DNA of 28,277 bases from the IMG/VR virus record IMGVR_UViG_3300006802_000409, positions 1-28,277 of that record. One strand, given 5' to 3'. Position 1 is the first letter of the stretch; every line of letters begins with the position of its first letter. Below are positions 6,284 through 13,700 of the stretch, piece after piece. The DNA is from a virus. The position numbers were made by a program, and so were the translations under genes. Below the pieces are notes generated by a model that did not search any database, was not told where the DNA came from, and saw only the letters and a program-made list of their open reading frames with translations.

Positions 6284-7354
6284 ATGATTAGGCTCGATAA
6301 AAGCTTAAACAACGCTACATTGGAACACGGAAGAGACACTGACGAATGGTACGGCCTTAATGTACTAAATACTGGAGGAGTAATTTTTAATGACACTGTA
6401 TTTATATACTATAGAGGCCCAGTAGGAACTTATGAACCCTCCCATTCAATCGGAGTAATAACGGCACCTGTTTCAGACTTTAATGGGAAAGTAAATTGGA
6501 ATTACCATAAAGATATAAACCCTATCTTGAGCCCAAGCGACCTTTCTTTAGGAGACGCAAAACTAGCCAACGTATCTGCTGCTGTTTATGATGGATATGT
6601 TTACCTTTACTTTAATGTAAAGGATACGGGACCCTATAGGTGCGCAGTAGCTAGGTCTTCAGACGGTTTTAACTTTACTGACTTAGGTAACTGTTTAACA
6701 CCTAGCTCAGCGACTTTTGGAGGGGGTGGCTGCGGAGTAGTGGACGTTGACGGTACTCTTGTTATGATGCACGGTGTTCCTACAGGTAGGGAAACATCTT
6801 GTAGAACTTCTACTGACGGAGTTGTCTGGGATAACTTTGCTCTTGCGATTGATGATAGCCCCATTGCCGGGTCGTGCGACGAGTACTCTAGGGTAACACA
6901 AAGACTTATTTATGAAGACCCCTACATATATGCTTTTATAGGGGGTTCTCCAGAGTTTGAAGATTGGCCAGAAGCATTTATTTTGTACAGGGCACACAAA
7001 GCTAATTTACAGTCGTGGGAAAGATACTCACAAAACCCAGTGTTTCTTAGGGGGTCTGCAGGAACATGGGATGAAGGAGCTTTGTGGTCTCCAACTGTAC
7101 TAAAAGTAAATAATGAATGGTACATGTTTTATGAAGGCGCAGGTTCGGATAGTGCAGGAGGAAGCTCAAATTCTAACGGAGCCCGCGACGATGATTATTA
7201 TCAGTATAGCTCTACTAATTTCTCTAGAATCGGCCTAGCAAAAGACAATTCGTTAAAGACTTTAACGGAAAGGTGGTCAGACCCTGGAATGGAAGGCGAT
7301 TACTACGTTAGAAGTCTGCAAACAGGTTTATACCTAGGGGAAGCAGAAGTATAA
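6284..7354 (+). CDS. Beta-propeller (glycosidase-like) receptor-binding or depolymerase protein, 356 aa
   Basis: Repeated blade-like segments (VYDGYVYLYFNV, VVDVDGTLVMMHG, LIYEDPYIYAFIGG, TVLKVNNEWYMFYEGAG) and the string WDEGALWSPT are typical of five-bladed beta-propeller glycosidases such as GH43/GH32/GH130-like enzymes. Phages use such proteins on the tail to bind or cut surface glycans. Catalytic acids cannot be assigned by eye. The frame ends at TAA 7352-7354 just after YYVRSLQTGLYLGEAEV, which already looks like the first strands of a ricin-type lectin. The same frame then stays open for 97 codons (7355-7645, TAA 7646-7648). The protein is therefore probably a C-terminally truncated version of a propeller-lectin fusion. 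The gene is A+T-rich. Confidence 0.7.
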   Translation: MIRLDKSLNNATLEHGRDTDEWYGLNVLNTGGVIFNDTVFIYYRGPVGTYEPSHSIGVITAPVSDFNGKVNWNYHKDINPILSPSDLSLGDAKLANVSAAVYDGYVYLYFNVKDTGPYRCAVARSSDGFNFTDLGNCLTPSSATFGGGGCGVVDVDGTLVMMHGVPTGRETSCRTSTDGVVWDNFALAIDDSPIAGSCDEYSRVTQRLIYEDPYIYAFIGGSPEFEDWPEAFILYRAHKANLQSWERYSQNPVFLRGSAGTWDEGALWSPTVLKVNNEWYMFYEGAGSDSAGGSSNSNGARDDDYYQYSSTNFSRIGLAKDNSLKTLTERWSDPGMEGDYYVRSLQTGLYLGEAEV

Positions 7355-7648
7355 ACAACAAAAAATAAAATAACAATTGACAAACTTGTCAACGAATTTT
7401 ACACGTTGTCTATAAATGACTCGTATTTAATTTCTGACGATAGAAACGACGGAGAGATTTCAACCGGAACAGATGAAGACAGTATATATGCTCATTGGCA
7501 TATTATAGACGTATCTTCGACTTACTCTTCACTAAAGCTCGTTAAAATACAGAATAGATATACAGGTTATTTTTTGTCAAATGCAGAAACTCTAACGTCA
7601 AGAAAGTGGGACGGAAAGTCCGATCAAATTTGGTACTTAAAGTCTTAA
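7355..7648 (+). pseudogene. In-frame C-terminal ricin-like lectin segment beyond a TAA stop
   Basis: The reading frame of the propeller gene continues without another stop from 7355 to TAA 7646-7648. It encodes about 97 residues ending YTGYFLSNAETLTSRKWDGK and SDQIWYLKS. The pattern (KIQNRYTGYFL, then W-x-G-x-S-D-Q-I-W) is that of a ricin-type beta-trefoil sugar-binding repeat. No ATG exists in this segment and the only possible start is a TTG at 7406 without a ribosome binding site, so independent translation is unlikely. Either the stop is a recent nonsense change (CAA to TAA would suffice), or it is read through at low level, or it is a sequence error. Confidence 0.65.
7377..7392 (+). repeat. 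Perfect inverted repeat 22 bases after the in-frame TAA
   Basis: TTGACAA and TTGTCAA are separated by AC. As RNA it can fold a 6-bp stem with an AACU loop. It follows an A-rich stretch (7353-7376) and sits inside the lectin reading frame. Possible roles are a stimulator of stop-codon readthrough or a protein-binding site; chance is also possible. Confidence 0.4.
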
Positions 7649-7675
7649 TTTTTATTATTTGTAGGATTTCTTATA

Positions 7676-8362
7676 ATGACAATTATTGTAACACCTGTCG
7701 TCACTACTAATCAACTTACGTTCTCGCAAGTCATTAATAGAGTACTTACTAAGTTGCGTCAGGATAACGTCAGTACATTTTCTGGTGTGGGTGACTATGT
7801 AAGATTGGTAGCTGCTCTTGTAAACGAAGCTATGGAAGAGGTTGATGCTGCTTGGGACTGGAATCATCAGCGTACTGTTTATTCTTTTTTGACTATTGAA
7901 GGAGAAGATACTTACGCTTTGGACGGAACAGGGCACGAAACCACTATCGAAAGTGTTTACAACGAAACAGCCGGTACAGCTATTTATGGCCCGTTGGCTA
8001 ACAACATTAAAGACCAAAATATTTTATACAACGATGGCTATTACTGGGACATTACTGGACAAGATTTTAATGGCAACTTAAAAATCCGCCTACTTAACAA
8101 CAATACGGCAGGAGAAACTATTCGTGTGTACGCCCGCATAAGGCAGCGCTACTTGGACATTGCGGTAGACGAGAACACTTATATCAAAGGCCCTATTCGT
8201 CCTATTGTAGCCCTTGCTTACGCTAAAGCGCTGGGTGAGCGAGGAGAAGACGGGGGTCAGAACTATAACTTTGCAATGGCAGAGTACCAGAAAGCCCTTT
8301 CAGACACTATTTCACGAGACGAGAAACTAGGCCACAGAAACACTACTTGGTACGCAGACTAA
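7676..8362 (+). CDS. Tail adaptor (tail tubular protein A / gp4-type), 228 aa
   Basis: The protein resembles the head-tail adaptor family of short-tailed phages (T7 gp11, P22 gp4). It has an N-terminal helical part (VINRVLTKLRQDN ... YVRLVAALVNEAMEEVDAAWDWN), a central beta region, then RIRQRYLDIAVDEN and a C-terminal helical region (PIVALAYAKALGERGEDGG). The motif AAWDWN followed by a beta stretch is typical. The protein would form a ring below the portal. The ATG has an AGGA site 11 bases upstream. The following gene begins one base after the stop, and adaptor then nozzle is the usual podophage order. Confidence 0.8.
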   Translation: MTIIVTPVVTTNQLTFSQVINRVLTKLRQDNVSTFSGVGDYVRLVAALVNEAMEEVDAAWDWNHQRTVYSFLTIEGEDTYALDGTGHETTIESVYNETAGTAIYGPLANNIKDQNILYNDGYYWDITGQDFNGNLKIRLLNNNTAGETIRVYARIRQRYLDIAVDENTYIKGPIRPIVALAYAKALGERGEDGGQNYNFAMAEYQKALSDTISRDEKLGHRNTTWYAD

Positions 8363-8363
8363 G

Positions 8364-9971
8364 ATGACGACACAACTAGTTCCTCTTACAATAAATAACC
8401 CAGGATTCAAGGGGTATAATAGTCAGACTTCTAGCTCAAATCTTGATGTGGGTTGGGCTACTGTTCTTGAAAACGCAGTATTCGATCTTAACAGCCGAAT
8501 TACTGCTCGACAAGGATGGATAAAGATGACTACCTCAGGTACTCCTGGGAGTCACGCTTTCAGGGCACTGCACGCATACGAGACAGCCTCTAACACGAGG
8601 CTTTATTCTGCGGCTAACAATAAGATTTATGTGGGGGCAGCTACTCTTACAAACAAAACGGGAACAATTACTACACCCACAGCAAGCAACTGGAAGTTTG
8701 TAAACTTTAATAGGCAGTATGTAATTGGGTTTCAGGATAGTCATGACCCTTGCGTAGCCGATGCCTCTGTAAACGGCGCTTTTCAAGACTTGTCATCAGT
8801 AGCCGGATACACGGCTCCAAGCGTAGGAGATTTGAGAGGTGGAGTTGCTATAGCGGCGTTTGGTAGGGTATGGGCGTCAGACTCTGATGGACAGACGTTC
8901 CATTACTCTAAGTTGCTTGACCATACAAAGTGGGATGACTCTGACGGTGGAGGGAGATTCCAGACCCAGGCTTACTGGCCTAATGGCTCTGACTACATTA
9001 CGGGGATGGGTGTACTTCAAGACCAGTTAATCGTTTTTGGTAGGCATAACATTCTTATTTACGACTCACCGCAGAGCGCGTCTGCTGTAAGCCCACTCAC
9101 TGCATTTCTTGTGGACACAATCGAGGGTGTAGGGTGTACAGCTAGAGACTCTATCGTAAATATTGGTAATGATATTCTGTTTATGAGTGAGACGGGTATC
9201 CGGTCTCTCCGTAGAACTATCCTTACCACAAAGGCTCCTCTTGAAGATGTTACGGCAGCTATCCGTGACGTACTGCTTATATACACTGCTGGACACGGAG
9301 ACGAAGTAAAGGCTTGCTACAACCAGAAAGAAGGTATCTATCTTATTACCTTTCCACAAGCCTCGTACTCCACTATATACTGTTTAGATGTAAAGAACCT
9401 TGGTTCTTCCACAACGCAAGGCGCAACCTACGAAGGTGTGCGAATAAGCCAGTGGACTGGTTTTGGAAGGTGCTCAGCGATTGTGTATGGCAGAGACGAG
9501 GTAATGTATGGAGGGTTCAGAGATACTAACGGAGATGGAGTTATAGGACGTTACCAAGGTTACTTGGATAACACTTCAACTTATACATTTACTTACAAGT
9601 CTCCTTGGATTAACCTCCAAGGTAATCAGCCTGGTACGTTTTATAAGATACCAAAGAGTGCTTCAGTTATTACAATCGGAGGCGGTGCCTACAATGTAAA
9701 CTTTAACTGGGCATTTGACTTTGAGGAGTCAAACAAAACAGAGTCTGCTTCAGTTTCTTCTGCTACTGAGTTGGTAGAGTGGGGTTCTTCTACTTCTGAG
9801 TGGGGTGAAGACGAATGGAACAGTAACAACAAGATTTTGTATACCACTAGATATAACCTGTCAAGGTTTGGGGAGTATATCCGAGTAGGGATTAGTTATG
9901 TAGTAAATGGATACGAAATTGCACTTCAAAAAATTGATTTATTCCTTAAAAAAGGAAGGTTGTCCAGATGA
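8364..9971 (+). CDS. Tail nozzle/tubular protein B-like, 535 aa
   Basis: This large beta-rich protein directly follows the adaptor. Segments such as NPGFKGYNSQTSSSNLDVGW near the N terminus, then AVFDLNSRITARQGW, GMGVLQDQLIVFGRHNILIY and NIGNDILFMSETGIRSLRR, are typical of podophage tail nozzle proteins with a beta-propeller-like body. They form the distal tube of the short tail. The C-terminal part is rich in Ser/Thr/Trp/Glu (ELVEWGSSTSEWGEDEWN), followed by a basic end. Translation is probably coupled to the adaptor gene (one base apart), and the next gene overlaps its stop in an ATGA arrangement (9968-9971). Confidence 0.78.
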   Translation: MTTQLVPLTINNPGFKGYNSQTSSSNLDVGWATVLENAVFDLNSRITARQGWIKMTTSGTPGSHAFRALHAYETASNTRLYSAANNKIYVGAATLTNKTGTITTPTASNWKFVNFNRQYVIGFQDSHDPCVADASVNGAFQDLSSVAGYTAPSVGDLRGGVAIAAFGRVWASDSDGQTFHYSKLLDHTKWDDSDGGGRFQTQAYWPNGSDYITGMGVLQDQLIVFGRHNILIYDSPQSASAVSPLTAFLVDTIEGVGCTARDSIVNIGNDILFMSETGIRSLRRTILTTKAPLEDVTAAIRDVLLIYTAGHGDEVKACYNQKEGIYLITFPQASYSTIYCLDVKNLGSSTTQGATYEGVRISQWTGFGRCSAIVYGRDEVMYGGFRDTNGDGVIGRYQGYLDNTSTYTFTYKSPWINLQGNQPGTFYKIPKSASVITIGGGAYNVNFNWAFDFEESNKTESASVSSATELVEWGSSTSEWGEDEWNSNNKILYTTRYNLSRFGEYIRVGISYVVNGYEIALQKIDLFLKKGRLSR

Positions 9972-10726
9972 GTGATTATAGTCAAACAATTAGTTTTGGA
10001 GCTAAAGACAGTTTGCCGTCAGGTAATCCTGCAAAAAGGATTCTTGGGGCAGACGTAGATACGGAACTTGGACTAGTAGCTTCTGCTATTAGTTCTAAAC
10101 TGGATAAGTTCAGTACGTTTTCTCAGGAATCCCCTGACCAGACAAACGACACTACTGTGTTTTACGATGTATCTACAGGTCTTTATAAAAAGACCACTAT
10201 CAGTAGTTTGTCTACACCGGCTCTTACTGGTTCAATCATAGCATACGCAGGGACCACTACTCCTTCTGGGTACCTTGAATGCAATGGAGCTAATGTATCT
10301 AGGACAACCTACGCGAGTCTTTTTAGTGCTGTAGGGGTTACTTGGGGAGCGGGAGACGGGACAACCACGTTTACGCTCCCTGACCTTCGCCGTAGGACTA
10401 TGATTGGCAAGAACGGTACTGCTGGCACAGGTTCTCCTGGTATTACTGTTGGTTCTACTGGAGGTGCAGAAACTAAAACCCTCGCTCAAGCGGAACTACC
10501 TTCTCACTACCATTTATCTTTTAACACTGACACAGAAACAGTAAATAGTGTTACTTCATCCACTTACCCTACAAGATCAGGTGCTATTCCAGCTTCAGAT
10601 TATGCCTATACTATAGCTGGAACCAGTTCTACTCCGACTGTAGGTAGAAGTAGCTCAGTTGGTTCTGGTACAGCTTTTAACTTGATGCAGCCTACGGCAG
10701 TTGTCGGCTACTTTATTAAGATTTAA
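9968..10726 (+). CDS. Tail fibre with phage collar domain, 252 aa
   Basis: Residues ~87-155 form a textbook phage tail collar domain: GSIIAYAGTTTPSGYLECNG, then ANVSRTTYASLFSAVG and WGAGDGTTTFTLPDLRRRTMIG. After it come a Gly/Thr-rich segment, the HYHLSF histidine strand and a C-terminal FNLMQPTAVVGYFIKI, which is how these collar fibres usually end. The N-terminal ~85 residues would anchor it to the tail. The ATG overlaps the previous stop. It is likely a short fibre at the tail, but its receptor cannot be predicted. Confidence 0.85.
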   Translation: MSDYSQTISFGAKDSLPSGNPAKRILGADVDTELGLVASAISSKLDKFSTFSQESPDQTNDTTVFYDVSTGLYKKTTISSLSTPALTGSIIAYAGTTTPSGYLECNGANVSRTTYASLFSAVGVTWGAGDGTTTFTLPDLRRRTMIGKNGTAGTGSPGITVGSTGGAETKTLAQAELPSHYHLSFNTDTETVNSVTSSTYPTRSGAIPASDYAYTIAGTSSTPTVGRSSSVGSGTAFNLMQPTAVVGYFIKI

Positions 10727-10738
10727 TAGAGACACAAT

Positions 10739-11446
10739 ATGATTAACGTAACTAACGAACAATGGTCAGGTACCAGGGAAGCGCTGGAAGCTGCAGTCAC
10801 TGCATTCAAAGCAGAAGTTGAAGCACACAGAACTACTGTAGATGTCCCTGCTCCTTTCTGCGATAACGTGCTTATTGAGAACCTTGCTAATAGCAACGGA
10901 TACTTCACACTTGAGAGTGAACTAAAGTGGGTGTGGAGAGGAGTTAAAGTAAAGGAGCCTGTTGCTTACCGCAGACTGGACTTCAACGAGTCACCTATTC
11001 AAGGTGAAACAGAAGTTGACTACGAACCTGTTGGGTACATCTTGGATGAAGACGGTGTTTCTATCCGTAAAGAGACTGACAGTGAAATTCTAGAGAAAGT
11101 CAAAGTTATTAGGCAGAACTACATTAACGGAAAGCGAGAGCAAGACATTGCTTCAGGAGTAGATTTTAACGGTTGGAGTTTCGACACGGACTCTAAGAGC
11201 ATTGATAACATTACTGCTGCTGTAGCATTTATTAAGTCTGCTCCTGACGCAGGACTCACTCCTCCCAGCACTATTTCTTGGAGAGACGCTACCAATGTAG
11301 ACAGAGACTTGACGGTCGTGCAGCTTATTGGACTAGGGGCTGCTGTATTCCAGAAAGTACAAGCGGCTCACTTCAAAGCTCGGCAACTCAAGGACGCGAT
11401 TGCCTCTTGTGCTACCAAGGAAGAAATAATGGCTATTGACTGGTGA
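10739..11446 (+). CDS. DUF4376-type protein, 235 aa (fibre-associated)
   Basis: The C-terminal ~110 residues match the DUF4376 pattern found beside phage tail fibre genes. They contain REQDIASGVDFNGWSFDTDS and KSIDNITAAVAFI, then WRDATNVDRDLTVVQLIGLG and finally LKDAIASCATKEEIMAIDW. The N-terminal half is acidic, with no clear domain (LKWVWRGVKVKEPVAYRRL). Proteins of this class are often fibre-assembly or tail-tip accessory proteins; the exact role is unknown. The stop codon TGA overlaps a GTG that starts the next gene. Confidence 0.72.
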   Translation: MINVTNEQWSGTREALEAAVTAFKAEVEAHRTTVDVPAPFCDNVLIENLANSNGYFTLESELKWVWRGVKVKEPVAYRRLDFNESPIQGETEVDYEPVGYILDEDGVSIRKETDSEILEKVKVIRQNYINGKREQDIASGVDFNGWSFDTDSKSIDNITAAVAFIKSAPDAGLTPPSTISWRDATNVDRDLTVVQLIGLGAAVFQKVQAAHFKARQLKDAIASCATKEEIMAIDW

Positions 11447-11709
11447 ACTCTGTGGAAGGGTGGCACTTAAAAAGAGAAGTCAACTTATCACACCTAGCAG
11501 CTACCGTAACTCTTGCAATTGGATTGATAAGTTGGGGTAATAAAATAGACAACAGGATTACTTCTGTCGAGGCGCAAGTAGCTTTTCAGAAAGAGATGCT
11601 AGACAGCCAGCAGGTAAGAACTGCACAACTGTTTGACCAGCTTTCAAGCAGATTGCAAAGGATAGAAGACAAACTGGATAGAGTAATCGAAAGAGAGCGA
11701 GATAAATAA
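11443..11709 (+). CDS. Membrane-anchored coiled-coil protein, 88 aa (virion or lysis accessory)
   Basis: It starts at a GTG overlapping the upstream TGA (GTGA). A short N-terminal segment (NSVEGWHLKREVNL) is followed by one hydrophobic helix, about residues 17-31 (HLAATVTLAIGLISW). A charged coiled-coil tail follows (RITSVEAQVAFQKEMLD ... LQRIEDKLDRVIERERDK). This one-helix plus coiled-coil architecture is common in small phage membrane proteins, including some holin or i-spanin-like proteins. The gene lies among tail and ejection genes, far from the holin-endolysin pair at 16-17 kb, so a lysis role is uncertain. Confidence 0.65.
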   Translation: MNSVEGWHLKREVNLSHLAATVTLAIGLISWGNKIDNRITSVEAQVAFQKEMLDSQQVRTAQLFDQLSSRLQRIEDKLDRVIERERDK

Positions 11710-11710
11710 T

Positions 11711-12496
11711 ATGGGACTTTTTAGCGGTATTGCAAACTTGTTTGGCGGTTCGGCTGCCTCAAAGAAACAAGAACAGGCTTATAGAGACGCAGCCGCAATG
11801 GCTGAGTTCAAGCCATACGATGTAACCAACCCACTAGGGAGTGCTAAGTTTAGCGGAGGAGCTCTCTCCACTAGTTTGAGCCCTGAGTTTCAAGCTCAGT
11901 TAGAGAACCAGCTAGGAATGGCTCAGGGAGCGTATGGAGCATACCAGCAGTTCAATCCGCAGAACTACGCCCAGAACATGTACCAGACGCTTACAGCGTA
12001 CCAGGCTCCTGAGCAGGCTATGCGTAACCAGAACATTCTGCAAGACCTGTATAGCTCTGGGCAGTGGGGAAGCACGCCTGGTGAAGCCTCTCTGTACTCT
12101 TATCAGAACCAGCAGGACCTGAATGACCAGTTGTTGCGTCTTCAGGCGCAGCACGCGGGTGGTCAAGAGCAGAATCGCCTATTCAACCTGTACACCAATG
12201 CTCTGACAGGCGCTCAGGGTACGGCACTTGCTCCGCTTCAGTTTGGTCAGCTTGGCGGAAATCTTGGAGCAGCTAGGTCACAAGCAGCAGCTAGAGCGGG
12301 AGAGTTTTTGGTAGGCGCAGGCAATGCTGCCGCTAACCGTACCTCTAACTTCTGGGGCTCTATCGGAGCTATTGGGGATAGTATCCTCGGTGGGTTTAGT
12401 GGCGGTGGCTTCGGCGGAGGCGGGGGTGGCGGAAGCCTTACTAGAAATGCAGGGTCTGCCTTTGGCGGAAACCCTGGAATGATTTGGGGATCTTAA
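11711..12496 (+). CDS. Internal (ejection) virion protein candidate, 261 aa
   Basis: The protein opens MGLFSGIANLFGGSAASKKQ. It contains many Gln, Ala, Tyr and Gly residues, and ends in a glycine-rich run (about residues 228-243, GGFSGGGFGGGGGGG). Small Ala/Gln/Gly-rich proteins at this position, before two larger proteins, are usually DNA-ejection proteins packed in the podovirus head. They resemble the P22 gp7/gp20 class in composition, not by alignment. The ATG is one base after the preceding stop. Confidence 0.65.
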   Translation: MGLFSGIANLFGGSAASKKQEQAYRDAAAMAEFKPYDVTNPLGSAKFSGGALSTSLSPEFQAQLENQLGMAQGAYGAYQQFNPQNYAQNMYQTLTAYQAPEQAMRNQNILQDLYSSGQWGSTPGEASLYSYQNQQDLNDQLLRLQAQHAGGQEQNRLFNLYTNALTGAQGTALAPLQFGQLGGNLGAARSQAAARAGEFLVGAGNAAANRTSNFWGSIGAIGDSILGGFSGGGFGGGGGGGSLTRNAGSAFGGNPGMIWGS

Positions 12497-12499
12497 ACA

Positions 12500-13699
12500 A
12501 TGGCTAATCCTTCTTTCTTCGGGCTGAGCCCACAAGAGACTGCACTTGCGCTTGAGCAGGAGCGTATGCAACAGCTTCCGCAGAATAAGCCGTACTATGC
12601 AGGGGATATTAACTTTGCAGTGGCTAACCAGAACCTAAGAGAGCTAGGACCTCGAATTAGCGCTGCTGTGCAAGAAAGAAGCCTCAAGCCTCTTATTGAA
12701 GGCGGCTTGGGAGGTTTCCGTGACCCTCGTATGCAGAGGGCTTTGCTGCTAGACGAAGCCCGCCAAGAGGTAGCGGGGGCAGGCGTTAGCTTGGAAGCTA
12801 ACCCGATGGAGTATTACAACAGCGCGTTTACTTCTCTTATGAAGCGCGGGTTAGTGGACGAAGCTAATCAGGTTCGCTCTCAGGCTTTGACTGAACTTCA
12901 GGCTCTTAAACCACCGACGGCTTCTAAACCGTCTTTCGACTACTATAGACTTCCTGACGGTTCTGTAATGGAGGGAGAGAGAGGCTCTCCTGAGGTAAAA
13001 ACTGCTCTTGAGGGTGGAGCAGTTCCTTTGTCTTCTGAAAACAAAAAAGCAGCTGGTAAAAGATACGGCTTTCAAAAAGTTGGTAGTGATTTGTATCGCG
13101 TGAATAATGAAACAGGTGATTCAAAACTAATTGCTTCTGACAAGGACGTAGAAGATGGAAGTGAAATTAGAGTAATTGATGGTACAGCTTATAGAATAGA
13201 CCCTAAAACTGGTACTGGAACTCCTATTAAGATTGACGGAAAAGAAATGGGGTCAGAAAAAAGAAACAGGGAAGCTAAAATAGCGGCTATTGCAGCGAAT
13301 AACGCTAAAGAGGTTCTGGGCGATGTTTATGCAGCAATGAATCTTGTAAATCTCCAAACTACGGGTTGGAGTGGCGCTCTTAAAGAACTTCCTGCTACGA
13401 AAGCAAGGGCGCTTGCTAATAAACTTACTACTATAAAAGCTAACCTTGGGTTTGACCGCCTTCAAGCGATGCGAGAGATGTCGCCTACCGGAGGAGCCCT
13501 CGGTCAGGTTGCAGTGAAAGAACTAGAATTTTTGCAGGCTGCTTCTGCTAACCTTGACCAGCTTACTACAGCTGAAGACTTGCAGTCACAGCTAAAGAAA
13601 GTCGAAACGCACTACAACAATTGGCTTTCTACTCTCGATATTGAGCCTGGAGTAGACATTCTTCGTCAGGCTGACGAAATTATAAGTGGGGGTAAATAG
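12500..13699 (+). CDS. Internal (ejection) virion protein candidate, 399 aa
   Basis: A helical protein with a mosaic look. Residues ~1-140 are Gln/Glu/Ala-rich. Residues ~145-255 are a low-complexity, more beta-like insert (LYRVNNETGDSKLIASDKD ... YRIDPKTGTGTPIKIDG) encoded by clearly more A+T-rich DNA. Residues ~265-399 contain LTTIKANLGFDRLQAMREMS followed by PTGGALGQVAVKELEFLQAA. I recall that last string from large virion and ejection proteins of many podophages. The gene lies between two other ejection-type genes. A GGGGA site precedes the ATG by nine bases. Confidence 0.65.
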   Translation: MANPSFFGLSPQETALALEQERMQQLPQNKPYYAGDINFAVANQNLRELGPRISAAVQERSLKPLIEGGLGGFRDPRMQRALLLDEARQEVAGAGVSLEANPMEYYNSAFTSLMKRGLVDEANQVRSQALTELQALKPPTASKPSFDYYRLPDGSVMEGERGSPEVKTALEGGAVPLSSENKKAAGKRYGFQKVGSDLYRVNNETGDSKLIASDKDVEDGSEIRVIDGTAYRIDPKTGTGTPIKIDGKEMGSEKRNREAKIAAIAANNAKEVLGDVYAAMNLVNLQTTGWSGALKELPATKARALANKLTTIKANLGFDRLQAMREMSPTGGALGQVAVKELEFLQAASANLDQLTTAEDLQSQLKKVETHYNNWLSTLDIEPGVDILRQADEIISGGK

Positions 13700-13700
13700 T

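Noticed and set aside
1597-7354. Genome-wide recoding of stop codons to glutamine (TAG at 1597, TAA at 7352)
   Set aside because: Other intact genes end normally at both TAA and TAG (for example the 89-aa gene at 22011 and the gene ending at 13699 use TAG), and no suppressor tRNA is present in the window.
13686-13700. GTG start five codons upstream for the large ejection protein
   Set aside because: The GGGGGT ribosome binding site overlaps that start and is well placed for ATG 13701.
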